From Alphaproteobacteria bacterium (GTDB lineage: Bacteria > Pseudomonadota > Alphaproteobacteria > Sphingomonadales > Kordiimonadaceae), in the NCBI GenBank assembly GCA_006226495.1, contig SBGU01000044.1:1-64000 (forward strand): a stretch of 64,000 nucleotides of DNA, written 5' to 3'. Positions within the stretch are counted from its first letter, which is position 1, and each line of letters starts with the position of its first letter. The notes beneath the pieces are model-generated. The model had not been told where the DNA came from. It did not search any database and was given only the letters and a program-made list of their open reading frames with translations. A program made the position numbers and the translations under genes. Below, piece after piece: positions 1 to 9,474 of the stretch.

Positions 1-14
1 TGTTCCATGGAACA
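1..14. promoter_or_regulatory. 14-bp perfect palindrome at window edge
   Basis: The first 14 bases, TGTTCCATGGAACA, form a perfect palindrome. It may extend beyond the window or be an operator. No known consensus is recognised, and its location at the edge prevents judging its context. Confidence 0.25.
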
Positions 15-55
15 TGCCGTTTGTGTTTCAGGCGGGAGAATTGCCCCTCACCCTG

Positions 56-109
56 CCCTCTCCCCTCAGGGGAGAGGGAAACGCAGGCCCGGCGGGCGCA
101 AAGCCCGCC
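56..109. repeat. REP-like paired hairpins upstream of hisI
   Basis: Two hairpins lie next to each other. Positions 56-65 (CCCTCTCCCC) pair perfectly with 69-78 around a 3-base loop, and 91-97 (GGCGGGC) pair with 103-109 around a 5-base loop. The surrounding sequence, with alternating CCCTC and GGGAGAGGG, resembles dispersed intergenic palindromes common in proteobacterial genomes. No second copy was seen in this window, so its repeat status is inferred from appearance. Confidence 0.45.
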
Positions 110-159
110 CTGGCCGTAGTCGGGAGAGGGGGCCGCCTGTCCGTATTATGGAGTGCTGC

Positions 160-585
160 ATGACCAAGATCAGCTTCGCGCCGCGCGGTGACCGCGCTTT
201 TGTCGAAACCGGCGACACACTCGCGCTCAGGTTCGATGACCGGGGACTGATCCCCGTGGTCACCACCTGTGCGACCACGGGCCGGGTGCTGATGCAGGCC
301 TGGATGAACGCCGAAGCGGTCGAACGCACCATCGAAAGTGGTGAAGCGCATTATTACAGCCGTTCGCGGAATGAGCTGTGGCACAAGGGCGCCACGTCGG
401 GCGAGTTTCAGGTCGTGCATGATTTCCGGGTCGATTGCGACCAGGACAGCCTGTGGCTGGTGGTCGAACAAAAGGGTGGCAAATGCTGCCACGTGGGGTA
501 CCCGGGTTGTTTCTACCGCTCGATCCCGGTTGGCCAACCGGTCGTGGCGGGTGTGCCGGTGAAAGTCGCCCTTGATGAAAAATAG
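160..585 (+). CDS. hisI: Phosphoribosyl-AMP cyclohydrolase
   Basis: This cytoplasmic enzyme of histidine biosynthesis opens the adenine ring of phosphoribosyl-AMP. The 141-residue protein has the family landmarks: LMQAWMN near the start, the [15 protein letters not shown] block, the metal-binding DCDQDSL motif, and the Cys-rich [11 protein letters not shown] segment that carries the zinc ligands. The length fits a stand-alone HisI without a fused HisE. The reading frame is open further upstream, but that part runs through the palindromic repeat and does not look like HisI, so the ATG at 160 is chosen. The stop overlaps the next gene by 11 bases, so the protease downstream may be translationally coupled. 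Confidence 0.96.
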   Translation: MTKISFAPRGDRAFVETGDTLALRFDDRGLIPVVTTCATTGRVLMQAWMNAEAVERTIESGEAHYYSRSRNELWHKGATSGEFQVVHDFRVDCDQDSLWLVVEQKGGKCCHVGYPGCFYRSIPVGQPVVAGVPVKVALDEK

Positions 586-1423
586 GCTCGTCTGCCTGAT
601 CGCCTTGTTCCTGATGAGCACCGGTGCGCTGGCGCAGGTGAACGGCACGGAATCGGTTGAGGACAAGCTTGCCAGGATGCGAGCGGCAGGCAAATTGCCG
701 CAGACCGCCGAAACCAGTTTCCACCGCCGCGCGGTCGACAGCACGGAAGCCCCCTGGCGCGCCATCGGCCGGGTCAATGTCGGCGGGCGGGCGCACTGTA
801 CCGGCAGCCTGGTGGCACCGAACCTGGTGCTGACTGCCGGCCACTGCCTTTATTCCAAGGCCGACGATGCGCTGGTGGTGCCCGGTGTGCTGCATTTTGT
901 CGCCGGCTATCATGGCGGTGAGTATGAGGGGCATTCCAAGGTGAAGGCCTATGAAATCAGCCCCGAATTCGACCCGCGCCTGGGCCCTTCGCCCGACACA
1001 TTGATGCACGACTGGGCGCTGTTGACCCTTGAGGAACCGCTGGGCGAAAAACTGGGTTACCTGCCCTTCCCGCCCGAACTGCTGTCCGAACAGAAGGCGG
1101 GCGAAACCCTGCGGCTGACGCTCAAAAGCCCCATTGTCACCACGGCGGGCTACCCGGGCGACCGGCCGCATGTGCTGTCGCTGGAGGAAGGCTGCAGGGT
1201 CAGGGCCGCTGCCCACAAGGGCCAGCTTGTGCTGACCGACTGTGTCGCCCTGCACGGCGACAGCGGCGGCCCGGTACTGCAGAAGGCCGAGGACGGCCAC
1301 TGGCAGATTATCGGCATCCAGAGCGCCGCCACCCGGCACGAAGGCCATATCGCCAGCATGGCGGTAACGGTGCTCGCCTTCTGGCCGGCCTATGAAAAGC
1401 TGGTGGCGCCCGAAAGCCCCTGA
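575..1423 (+). CDS. Secreted trypsin-like serine protease (S1 family)
   Basis: A 282-residue exported protein. The N-terminus is a clear Sec signal peptide ([21 protein letters not shown]). The chymotrypsin-fold triad is visible: His90 in TAGHC, Asp146 in HDWALL, and Ser230 in GDSGGPV. It probably acts in the periplasm or outside the cell; the substrate is unknown. The ATG at 575 is preferred to a TTG one codon earlier. It begins inside hisI (11-base overlap), an odd pairing of a secreted protease with a cytoplasmic biosynthetic enzyme, so the link may be expression rather than function. Confidence 0.9.
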   Translation: MKNRLVCLIALFLMSTGALAQVNGTESVEDKLARMRAAGKLPQTAETSFHRRAVDSTEAPWRAIGRVNVGGRAHCTGSLVAPNLVLTAGHCLYSKADDALVVPGVLHFVAGYHGGEYEGHSKVKAYEISPEFDPRLGPSPDTLMHDWALLTLEEPLGEKLGYLPFPPELLSEQKAGETLRLTLKSPIVTTAGYPGDRPHVLSLEEGCRVRAAAHKGQLVLTDCVALHGDSGGPVLQKAEDGHWQIIGIQSAATRHEGHIASMAVTVLAFWPAYEKLVAPESP

Positions 1424-1449
1424 TTACAGCCCAAAAGGCGCCCTTCGTA

Positions 1450-1712
1450 ACATTTGTTATGATCCTGAACAGTTTGTCGCGCGCGCCGAACGTTTGGCCG
1501 CATCCTGCGTTGTCAGGCGAAGGGCCGAACGCCTACATCCGTATCTGAGATGTACCGCGTTTCAGGTGCGGGGCTGAGTTCCCAAGTTTCCCGTACCCCC
1601 GCCCCTGAGTTCCCAAACACGGTATGTTTCATGAGTACTGAGTACAGGATTTCCTCCCTGAACATGCTCTGCGCCCAGTTGGTAACCCCAACTGGGCGGC
1701 TTTTTTTGTGCC
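1450..1712 (+). ncRNA. Candidate structured small RNA ending in a strong terminator
   Basis: The 304-base gap between the protease and the regulator holds no convincing gene, but it looks structured. Two perfect 12-base direct repeats (CTGAGTTCCCAA, 1574-1585 and 1605-1616) sit in a stem-forming segment (GCGGGG with CCCCCGC, and CCGCGTTT with AAACACGG at one mismatch). A CCTCCC stretch near 1656 could pair with ribosome binding sites. The region ends in a strong intrinsic terminator (1673-1707). A -10-like TATGAT lies at 1458-1463 without a good -35. It could instead be the 3' untranslated region of the protease mRNA. I could not match it to a known RNA family. Confidence 0.35.
1673..1707 (+). 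terminator. Intrinsic terminator
   Basis: A perfect 10-bp stem (GCCCAGTTGG, 1673-1682, with 1688-1697) is followed closely by seven T residues (1701-1707) on the plus strand. It ends transcription from the protease or from the candidate small RNA before the convergent regulator gene. Confidence 0.85.
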
Positions 1713-1727
1713 GCATGCTGTGGGGGA

Positions 1728-3092
1728 TCAATGGGTTTCCTGCGCCTCGATGGCCGCAAGGCGTTCACCATAGGCGCGCGCATAGGGCGCCAGCCGGATT
1801 GCAAGGCGGTAGGCATTCAGGGCCCCGGTCATGTCCCCCGTGCGCACCTTGGCTTCCGCCATCAGGGACAGGGCATAATGGTCGCCCGGCGCGATTTTGA
1901 GCGCCTGATCCAGAAGGACCGCCGCCCCCGGCGCGTCACCGTCCCGGAACAGTTTCACACCCGCGGCGTCAATGAGCGCAATATGGTCGCCGTCGATGGG
2001 CGCCACGTCGGTTGCCGTGCCGTCAGCCAGCTCCGGCCAGCGCGCGGCCAAGGCGGCCAGCCCGTTGTGTGCCATGCTGTTGCCAGGGTCGGTGGCCAGA
2101 AGCGCCCGCCAGCGCTCCGCTGCACGTGCGGCGGCGCGGGGGTTAGAGAGTTCGGCATCATAGCGCGCGGACCAATAGTCTTCGTCGCGGGTCAGGGGCG
2201 CGGCAGCGGCATCCGCCATGCCGGTATCGACAACCCCGATACGCGCGGTCATGGCGGCCAGAAGGCCAAAATAGTCGCGGCTGCCGGCGTCGGCATTCAT
2301 GCGGCCGGACCAGAGCACTTCTTCGGTCATGGGCACCGACAGGGTCAGCACCACGACAGGCGTGCCCGCGTCGTCGATCAGGCTGCCTTTCAGAAGGTAA
2401 ACCGGCGTGTCGGCACCGTACCGGGTGTAGATGCCGCCCGTGGGGTCGGGCGCATCAAAATTCCACCAGTGGCGAATGACCAGCAGCTCCGGCAGGCGCG
2501 CCAGGTAATAGGCGCCCAGTTCGCTGAGCGCGATGGCGCGCTGGGTATCGGCATCGGTGCCAGACGGCGCACGGATATCCTTCACGGTCAGGATGATGCC
2601 GGGTTTGATGGCAAGCGCCGGCGCGGTTTCCAGTGGTCCGTCGCGGCCCAAAAGGCCGGCGACCAACACCACAAGCACCATGGCAAGGGCGGCCAGCCAC
2701 AGACGCCGCTGGCCGGAAGGCGCGGGCGCAGCGGCCATATCTGCCGCCACAAGGTTCAGCCGGTAGCCGCGCTTGGGCACGGTTTCCAGCAGCGGGCGGG
2801 TCTCGGCCCGGTCGTCCAGCGCTTTCCGAAGCTTGCTGATGGCCACCGGCACCGTCTGTTCGCTGACCGCGCGGCCATCCCAGACGGCGCCAATGATCTC
2901 GTCGCGCGACACGACCTGCCCGGCACGTGCGATCAGCAGGTCCAGCAGAAGGGCGACCTTGTCTTCAAGCCCCACGACGGTACCGTCGTCGCCCATAAGG
3001 CTTTTGGCCGCCGCGTCATAGCGCCAGCGCCCGACCGGGATGGGGGCCGGTGCAGCCTGCGCGCCTCGGGCGTCTGTCTGATTGTCCGTCAT
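1728..3092 (-). CDS. CadC/ToxR-like transmembrane transcriptional regulator
   Basis: About 454 residues. The N-terminal ~100 residues form an OmpR/PhoB-type winged helix (LEDKVALLLDLLIARAGQVV, then the DEIIGAVWDGRAVSEQTV helix and KRGYRL wing). It is not preceded by a receiver domain. One membrane segment (LWLAALAMVLVVLVAGLL) follows, then a periplasmic part ending in TPR-like helices (DQALKIAPGDHYALSLMAEA). This is the architecture of one-component CadC-like sensors. The start at 3092 (MTDNQTD) is chosen because the upstream residues are not winged-helix sequence; an ATG at 3122 is the alternative. It is divergent from the secreted protein at 3290, which it may control. Confidence 0.85.
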   Translation of the reverse strand: MTDNQTDARGAQAAPAPIPVGRWRYDAAAKSLMGDDGTVVGLEDKVALLLDLLIARAGQVVSRDEIIGAVWDGRAVSEQTVPVAISKLRKALDDRAETRPLLETVPKRGYRLNLVAADMAAAPAPSGQRRLWLAALAMVLVVLVAGLLGRDGPLETAPALAIKPGIILTVKDIRAPSGTDADTQRAIALSELGAYYLARLPELLVIRHWWNFDAPDPTGGIYTRYGADTPVYLLKGSLIDDAGTPVVVLTLSVPMTEEVLWSGRMNADAGSRDYFGLLAAMTARIGVVDTGMADAAAAPLTRDEDYWSARYDAELSNPRAAARAAERWRALLATDPGNSMAHNGLAALAARWPELADGTATDVAPIDGDHIALIDAAGVKLFRDGDAPGAAVLLDQALKIAPGDHYALSLMAEAKVRTGDMTGALNAYRLAIRLAPYARAYGERLAAIEAQETH

Positions 3093-3289
3093 TGCCGCTG
3101 CCTGTCTGTTGTTTGCGCCCATGGTAACCGCGCCCGCCCCCCGCAGGCCAGCGCAAAGGCGGCGCACGGGCGGCCCACCTGCTGATTTAAGCTTTTCTTA
3201 AAGTGCATTAAGCGCCCGACTGGGCGCAGGCTTTATCTCAGGCAGGGACCCTCCCCGCAAAAACCGAAGCACGCAGCGAGGATAACAGC

Positions 3290-4435
3290 ATGCATACAAG
3301 AAGCCTTTTCCGCCCCCGTTTCACCATCCCGGTCGCACTGGCGATGGCCGCCCTGATCGGGCTGGCGGTCGCCCCCGCCTCAAACGCCGAGGCCAAACCC
3401 GTACCCATGACCGCCGAGCACTGGAGCCTGTCCGATGGCGGCGCCAGTTTCGAAACCTATCTGGACCGGCCGGCCATCCGCATCAGCCGCGGCATCGCCG
3501 ACCTGAAGGACATGAGCTTCCACAATGGCACCATCGAATTCGATATCGCCATGCCGGACGCGCGGGGCTTTGCCGGGGTCTATTTCCGCCAGCGGGGTGA
3601 TGCGGATGCCGAGCATTTTTACCTGCGCTCGCACCTGCCGGGCATGCCGGACGCCAACCAGTATACGCCGGTCTTCAATGGCGGCACCGCCTGGCAACTG
3701 TTCCATGGCCCGCGCTACAGCGCGCCAACGCCCTATCATTTTGGCGACTGGACCCATGTGAAACTGGTGGTGCTCAATGACAAGATGGATGTCTATATCG
3801 ATAGCGACCAGCCTGTCCTGCATGTGGACAAACTGTTCCACGGCGACAGCGAAGGCGGCATCCGGCTGAACGGTGCGGTCGCCGATTATTATTTCTCGAA
3901 CGTGCGGGTGGACACGACCGCCCCCGAGGCACTGGTCGGTACGCCCGCTGCCTTGCCCGCGCTCAGGCGCGACCTTGTGCGCAGCTTCCAGGTCGGCAGC
4001 CGGGTCGTGAAGTCGGCAGATGTTGAAGCCAAGCCGGTGCTCGACCCCGCCGCCATGGCGGGTCAGACCTGGACCCGCCTTGATATCGATGAAGCGGGGT
4101 CGGCCAACCTTGCGCGCCTGGCCGCGCGCACCAAGGATGCCGACACCCAGCTTGTGCGCATGGTCATCACGTCCGATACGGCCCGCACCATAAAGCTGGA
4201 CTATGGCTACAGCGACCGCGCCACCCTGTTCCTGAACGGCCGCGGCCTGGCGCACGGCGACAATAGTTATGTCAGCCGCGACTATCGTTACCTGGGCACC
4301 ATCGGCCTGTTCGACAGCGTGTTCCTGCCGCTCCAGGCCGGTGAAAACGAGCTGGTGATTGCAATCAGCGAGGCCTTTGGCGGCTGGGGCATCATGGCCG
4401 CCCTTGACGCACCGTCTGGCGTTTCGGTGCAATAG
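3290..4435 (+). CDS. Secreted concanavalin-fold (LamG/DUF1080-like) protein
   Basis: A 381-residue protein with an Ala-rich signal peptide ending near SNAEA. The middle part (SFHNGTIEFDIAMPDARGFAG, then FGDWTHVKLVV and EGGIRLNGAVADYYFSNVRV) has the beta-sandwich pattern of LamG/DUF1080 domains, which bind or cleave sugars. The last ~150 residues look like a second beta domain (YGYSDRATLFLNGRGL). A good ribosome binding site (GAGGA at 3278-3282) sets the start. The exact substrate is unknown; its divergent partner is the CadC-like regulator. A non-catalytic carbohydrate-binding role is equally possible. Confidence 0.7.
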   Translation: MHTRSLFRPRFTIPVALAMAALIGLAVAPASNAEAKPVPMTAEHWSLSDGGASFETYLDRPAIRISRGIADLKDMSFHNGTIEFDIAMPDARGFAGVYFRQRGDADAEHFYLRSHLPGMPDANQYTPVFNGGTAWQLFHGPRYSAPTPYHFGDWTHVKLVVLNDKMDVYIDSDQPVLHVDKLFHGDSEGGIRLNGAVADYYFSNVRVDTTAPEALVGTPAALPALRRDLVRSFQVGSRVVKSADVEAKPVLDPAAMAGQTWTRLDIDEAGSANLARLAARTKDADTQLVRMVITSDTARTIKLDYGYSDRATLFLNGRGLAHGDNSYVSRDYRYLGTIGLFDSVFLPLQAGENELVIAISEAFGGWGIMAALDAPSGVSVQ

Positions 4436-4602
4436 GGCGGCTTCTGGGGGTGGCAGGCTGCGGAACACAAGCCCCCTGCAGCCTGCCATCCCGGCGCCAT
4501 GGCCCAATGTACGAGGGGGCGGCATGAGCAGTTGCAGCCCCCTTCCCCTTCTGGCATGTATGGATGCAATCGCAATTCAGGCTTTTGTCAGAAGGTATTT
4601 TT

Positions 4603-5424
4603 ATGTCCGAAAAGAACCCGGCGCTGGCGCGCTATTACGCGCACGACAAGATGGTTGGCTGTACCCAGCCGGCGCAGGCCGCCCTGATGTCCTTCTTCCT
4701 GCAGCAAATGCATGAAGCCGGCACCGCTGGCGACGTTATGGAAATCGGTGTTTACCGCGGCATGTCGGCAATCCTGTTTTCGCTCTATTTGGGGAACAGG
4801 CGCAAGTTGCATCTGGTGGACCCCGGCATTCACGGCAATGTGCGCGCCACGATCGAGGAACATCTGCTGGCCCTGAACCCGGACCTGAAGCTGGAGGAAA
4901 GGGTGCTTTTCGACGACCGCTTCTCCCAACACCTCAAACGTGACACAACGATCCATAATCGTCAGCAATATGGATTCATCCATGTCGATGGCGGGCACGC
5001 CGTGGCCGATGTGTATCGCGACCTTGAAAGTGCCGCCGACCTGCTGACCGACGACGGCATTGTGATCTGCGACGACTTCTTTGGCACCGGCCGCCCGGAC
5101 GTGACCGAAGGTGTGTACCGGTACCTGCGCGAACGCCCGACCGTGTTCCGCATTCTGGTGACCGGCCACCACAAGGCCGTCCTGTGCCGGGTCGATGCCT
5201 ATTCGAAATGGTGGATCCGCATCGTCAAGGACATGCCGGACTATATGGAAGCCAATCACCGGCCGACCCAACTGCACCTGTATGGTTCGCCCGTCGAATT
5301 CCCGACCATCGGCCTTGTCGACCGCGCGCCTAACCAGCCCACCTATGCCGGTTATTTCCTGACCGACGCGGCGCAGGAATTTGTCGCGGTCATGTCGAAA
5401 GCGATTGGCCTGACGGACAAATAG
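4603..5424 (+). CDS. Class I SAM-dependent methyltransferase (TylF/CmcI-like)
   Basis: A 273-residue protein. Motif I is VMEIGVYRGMSAILF. The HVDGGH motif followed by YRDLESAADLLTDDGIVICDD is typical of the TylF/MycF and CmcI-type methyltransferases, where these acidic residues can bind a divalent metal. The ATG at 4603 has GAAGG seven bases upstream, so an in-frame ATG at 4564 is rejected. It probably methylates a hydroxyl on a small molecule or sugar; the acceptor cannot be told from sequence. It stands alone, followed by a bidirectional terminator. Confidence 0.8.
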   Translation: MSEKNPALARYYAHDKMVGCTQPAQAALMSFFLQQMHEAGTAGDVMEIGVYRGMSAILFSLYLGNRRKLHLVDPGIHGNVRATIEEHLLALNPDLKLEERVLFDDRFSQHLKRDTTIHNRQQYGFIHVDGGHAVADVYRDLESAADLLTDDGIVICDDFFGTGRPDVTEGVYRYLRERPTVFRILVTGHHKAVLCRVDAYSKWWIRIVKDMPDYMEANHRPTQLHLYGSPVEFPTIGLVDRAPNQPTYAGYFLTDAAQEFVAVMSKAIGLTDK

Positions 5425-5452
5425 ACAGCCAGACAGCACGAGCCAGAAACAC

Positions 5453-5482
5453 AAAAAGCGCCCCGGATTTCAGGGCGCTTTT
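5453..5482. terminator. Bidirectional intrinsic terminator
   Basis: AAAAAGCGCCC (5453-5463) pairs with GGGCGCTTTT (5473-5482). The A and T tracts on either side make it work in both directions, between the convergent methyltransferase and MHYT genes. Confidence 0.85.
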
Positions 5483-5502
5483 CCATTTGCGGCAAGGGCG
5501 GT

Positions 5503-7890
5503 TCAGGCGCCTTCTTGTTCCTGCAGTACGACACGCCCGACATCCTGGCGCCAGGTCTCGATGCGTTCGGGCCGGCCCAGCAGATAACCCTGCGCTTCGT
5601 CGCAGCCTTCGGCCTTCAGCATGGCGAACTGGGCCGTGGTTTCGACGCCTTCCGCCAGCACCGGCATGCCCAGGCCGTGGGCAAGGCCGATCACGCCGCG
5701 CACGATGGCAGCCGATTGCGGGCTGTCGATCATCTGCATCACAAAGGCCCGGTCGATCTTCAGCTTGTCGAACGGGAAATTCTGCAGATAGCTGAGCGAA
5801 CTGTAGCCGGTGCCAAAATCGTCCATCGCCAGCCGGATGCCCAGCGCCTTCAGGGACCGAAGCACATCAAGCGCGCGGCCTTCGTCGGCAATCAGGACAC
5901 CTTCGGTGATCTCGAGCTCCAGCCGGTCCGCCCTCAGGCCATGGCGGCTGGTGATGCGCTGGATCAGTTCCACCAGACCGTCCTCAAGGAACTGCACGGG
6001 CGAAAGGTTGATCGCCACCGACAGCGGCAGCGCCCAGCTCGCGGCTTCGCGGCAGGCTTCGTTCAGTATCCAGATGGAAATATCGTTGATGACGCCGGTT
6101 TCTTCCGCCAGCGGGATGAATTCATTCGGCGGGATCATGCCCTTTTCCGGGTGTTTCCAGCGAAGCAGCACTTCAAAGCCGGCCAGCGAGCCATCGGCCA
6201 CCCGGTATTGCGGCTGGTATACCAGGAACAGTTCGTGCCGGCCCAGCGCACCCAGCAGGTCCTGCTTCAGCCCGCGCCGCAGCTCCAGCTTGCGATCGGT
6301 TTCATGGCCATAAAAACAATAACGGCCCCGGCCTTCGGTCTTGGCACGTTTCATGGCGATTTCGGCACGCAGCAGCAATTCCTCGGTGGTATTGCCGTCA
6401 CCCGGGAAAATGGCGATGCCGGTCCCCGCAGTGACCGACACCATCTGGTTGCCGATAATGAAAGGCTTCACAAGCCGGCGCCTGAGCCGAAGTGCAAGCA
6501 GGTCAGCGGCTTCCGAATTTTCGATATCTTCCTGGATGATGCAGAACTGGTCAGCCGACAGGCGCGCCACCGTGTCGATGTCACGGGCAGCTTCCTTCAG
6601 CCGGTTGGCAATTTCCTTCAGAAGCTCGTCGCCGCCCTTCTGGCCCAACTGCACGTTGATATCGTTGAACGTGTCGATATCGACAAAATAGAGCGCGACC
6701 TTCTTGCCCGACCGTTTGCTGATCGTGAGGCTGTGTTCCAGCCGGTCGGTCAGCACCGCGCGATTGGCAAGGCCGGTGACCGTGTCGTGGCTGGAAAGAT
6801 AGTCGATCTGCTGTTCGTGGGCCCGGCGTTCGCGGATATCGCGCACGATGGCCACATGGGTCGCATCCGTGCGGTCCTGCACCGGGCGGAAGAAAATCTC
6901 GGTCGGGATTTCGCTGCCGGAGGCACCGATCAGCAGCGCGTCGCCCACATAACCCGCGGAGCGGATGCCGGTGCCGAAGCTCAGATTCTGGAAACAGACC
7001 GTAAAGGGCATGCTGCGCAGGGTGGCGAGACGCCGGCCGCACAGGCCCAGGAAACTGTGGTTGGCATCCACGATGCAGCCCTTGTCGTCCAGAAGCACGA
7101 TACCCTCAAGCGCCGCGTTGGCCAGGCCCTTCAGGCGCAGGGTTTCAAGACGCCGCCGCTCGGCCAGGTGCCGGTCCAGAAGCGCGCCAGACAGGCTGAA
7201 GGCCAGGATAACCATGGTCGCAACCGACACACCGAAGATCAGGAAGGCATCAGAGAGCGCCCCGCCCGGCACCGCGATGGTGGGGTCAGGCGTCACCACA
7301 AGGGCTGCCATGGCTGTAAAATGCAGGCCGCAGATGGCCAGCGCCAGCGCCGAACCTTCCGCGATATGGTGCTTCACACCACCCCGGGTTTTCATGAGCC
7401 ACATGGCCAGTACCGAACCACCGACACCCAGGGCAACGGACAGGACAATAAGGGGCATGTCGTAGGTGAAGCCGCCCTGCAGGCGGAGGCCCGACATGCC
7501 CAGATAATGCATGGCACCAATGCCAAGGCCCATCACCGTGCCCGCAGCCACAAAACCCAGCTTGTGCCGGCTGAAGGTGGCGACGGAAAAAGCCAGGCCC
7601 GACATGATAATGGCAACAATCACGGATACGACGGTGGGCACAAACGCATAGCCGCTTTCTGTGCCCGGATCATAGGCGAGCATGGCGACAAAATGGGTGG
7701 CCCAGATGCCGCTGCCCGCGGCAACGGCGGTCAGCATCAGCCAGCGGCGACGAATGCGCCCGTGCGATTCTGAAATACGCTGCGCCAGGCTGGCAACGGT
7801 GTAGCAGGCAAAAAGGCAAATGACGGCGGCAAGCAGAACCAGGCGGAAATCATGGTCGACCACAAGACACTGGTAAATTTTTTCAACCAT
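5503..7890 (-). CDS. MHYT-PAS-GGDEF-EAL cyclic-di-GMP protein
   Basis: About 795 residues. An N-terminal seven-helix MHYT sensor shows the repeated signatures ATHFVAM, AMHYLGM and LHFTAM; such domains are proposed to bind copper and sense gases. A PAS-like region and a GGDEF domain follow, then EAL. The GGDEF signature is degenerate (RLSADQF), so cyclase activity is unlikely. EAL keeps EVLLRW, ELEITEGV, DDFGTGYSSL, KIDR and AEGVET, so phosphodiesterase activity is expected. The start at 7890 (MVEKIYQC) matches usual MHYT proteins; GTG 7923 and ATG 7917 are alternatives, and none has a strong ribosome site. Confidence 0.92.
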   Translation of the reverse strand: MVEKIYQCLVVDHDFRLVLLAAVICLFACYTVASLAQRISESHGRIRRRWLMLTAVAAGSGIWATHFVAMLAYDPGTESGYAFVPTVVSVIVAIIMSGLAFSVATFSRHKLGFVAAGTVMGLGIGAMHYLGMSGLRLQGGFTYDMPLIVLSVALGVGGSVLAMWLMKTRGGVKHHIAEGSALALAICGLHFTAMAALVVTPDPTIAVPGGALSDAFLIFGVSVATMVILAFSLSGALLDRHLAERRRLETLRLKGLANAALEGIVLLDDKGCIVDANHSFLGLCGRRLATLRSMPFTVCFQNLSFGTGIRSAGYVGDALLIGASGSEIPTEIFFRPVQDRTDATHVAIVRDIRERRAHEQQIDYLSSHDTVTGLANRAVLTDRLEHSLTISKRSGKKVALYFVDIDTFNDINVQLGQKGGDELLKEIANRLKEAARDIDTVARLSADQFCIIQEDIENSEAADLLALRLRRRLVKPFIIGNQMVSVTAGTGIAIFPGDGNTTEELLLRAEIAMKRAKTEGRGRYCFYGHETDRKLELRRGLKQDLLGALGRHELFLVYQPQYRVADGSLAGFEVLLRWKHPEKGMIPPNEFIPLAEETGVINDISIWILNEACREAASWALPLSVAINLSPVQFLEDGLVELIQRITSRHGLRADRLELEITEGVLIADEGRALDVLRSLKALGIRLAMDDFGTGYSSLSYLQNFPFDKLKIDRAFVMQMIDSPQSAAIVRGVIGLAHGLGMPVLAEGVETTAQFAMLKAEGCDEAQGYLLGRPERIETWRQDVGRVVLQEQEGA

Positions 7891-8067
7891 AAACGACCGA
7901 ACCCGGCTGATACCCATCGACACAAAAGTATTAACCCGACCTTATTGCCAGGAAGTTAATGGACATAGCAAAAATCGGCCATCGGGTCATATGATATATA
8001 ATATTTTCCGGCCCGCACCGAACGTCTTCGCGCTCGCATTCGGCGCGCAAGCGGATAGAATGGCGCC

Positions 8068-9474
8068 ATGGACAAGAAACAAGCCCTTGAGAAACTGCGC
8101 GATCGTTTTGGTGACCGCCTTGTCGAAACCGGCGCCGCACGTGCCGCCCACGGCCGCGACGAAGGCGGATATGACGGCCCGGCGCCCGACGCGGTTTTTT
8201 ATGCCGAAAACGCGCATGAGGTGGCGGACGCGGTCAAGATCTGTGCGCGCCACCGGCTGCCGGTGATTCCGTTTGGTGCCGGCACGTCGCTGGAAGGCCA
8301 TGTGACCGCCCCCAAAGGTGGCCTGAGCATCGACCTGAGCCGCATGAACCGTATCCTGGCGCTGCATGCCGCCGATCTGGATGTGCGGGTCGAAGCCGGA
8401 GTGACGCGCCAGCAACTGAATGCCTGGCTGCATGACCAGGGCCTGTTTTTCCCGGTTGATCCCGGCGCGGAATGTACTTTGGGCGGCATGGTCGCCACCC
8501 GGGCATCGGGCACCAATGCCGTGCGGTACGGCACCATGCGCGAACAGGTGCTGACCCTCGAGGTCGTGACCGCCACCGGCGAGATTATCGAAACCGGCAC
8601 ACGCGCCCGCAAATCGGCGGCGGGCTACGACCTCACGCACCTGTTTGTCGGTTCGGAAGGCACGCTGGGCATTGTCACCGAAATGACCCTGAAGCTGTAT
8701 GGTTTGCCGGAAAAGCTGATGGCCGGTGTCTGCCGATTCCCCAGCCTTTCTGCCGCCATCCAAACCGTCATCACCACCATCCAGTCCGGCCTGCCGGTCG
8801 CGCGCATCGAGCTGTTGGATGAACTGTCGGTCCGCGCCGTGAACCGGCATTCGGGCATGGCGCATGTCGAAGCCCCGACCCTGTTCCTGGAATTCCACGG
8901 CAGCCCGAAGGCGGTGGACGAACAGGTGGAAAGCTTCCACGCCATCGCGTCCGAGTATGGCGGCAGCGCGCCCGAGTTCGCCAGCAAGCAGGAAGACATC
9001 AACCGCCTGTGGCACGCCCGGCACCAGCTTTATTATGCGACCCGCGCCATGGCGGGCGGCAAACATGTCTGCACGACGGATGTGTGTGTGCCCATTTCGC
9101 GGCTGGGCGACTGTATCCTGGAAACCCGCGCCGATTTTGACGCCGCCGGCATTTTTGGCACCATGGTCGGCCATGTGGGCGACGGCAATTTCCACACCAT
9201 CATCGCAGCCGACCCCCATGACCCGGTGGAAATGCAGCGCGCCGAGGACCTGAAGGAAAAAATGGCGCACCGTGCGATTGAGATGGGTGGCACGGTCACC
9301 GGCGAACATGGTATCGGCAGCGGCAAGCGCAAGTTTCTGGAAGCCGAGCGCGGGGCGTCGCTCGCCTTGATGCGGCAGGTCAAGGCCGCCTTGGACCCCT
9401 TCGGTATCATGAACCCCGGCAAGGTGGTCATGACCGACGACAGGGACGATCAGCCATGCTCAGGGAGACACTGA
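8068..9474 (+). CDS. FAD-linked D-lactate/glycolate dehydrogenase (GlcD/LDHD family)
   Basis: A 468-residue flavoprotein that oxidises a 2-hydroxy acid to the keto acid, likely passing electrons to quinone or cytochrome. The FAD domain shows PFGAGTSLEGH, TLGGMVATRASG and GSEGTLGIVTEMTL. The C-terminal cap has the metal-binding HVGDGNFH and the GEHGIGSGKR motif, ending with DPFGIMNPGKV. Length and motifs fit mitochondrial-type LDHD. Substrate choice between D-lactate, glycolate and related acids cannot be settled from sequence. The end overlaps the next gene by 19 bases. Confidence 0.93.
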   Translation: MDKKQALEKLRDRFGDRLVETGAARAAHGRDEGGYDGPAPDAVFYAENAHEVADAVKICARHRLPVIPFGAGTSLEGHVTAPKGGLSIDLSRMNRILALHAADLDVRVEAGVTRQQLNAWLHDQGLFFPVDPGAECTLGGMVATRASGTNAVRYGTMREQVLTLEVVTATGEIIETGTRARKSAAGYDLTHLFVGSEGTLGIVTEMTLKLYGLPEKLMAGVCRFPSLSAAIQTVITTIQSGLPVARIELLDELSVRAVNRHSGMAHVEAPTLFLEFHGSPKAVDEQVESFHAIASEYGGSAPEFASKQEDINRLWHARHQLYYATRAMAGGKHVCTTDVCVPISRLGDCILETRADFDAAGIFGTMVGHVGDGNFHTIIAADPHDPVEMQRAEDLKEKMAHRAIEMGGTVTGEHGIGSGKRKFLEAERGASLALMRQVKAALDPFGIMNPGKVVMTDDRDDQPCSGRH

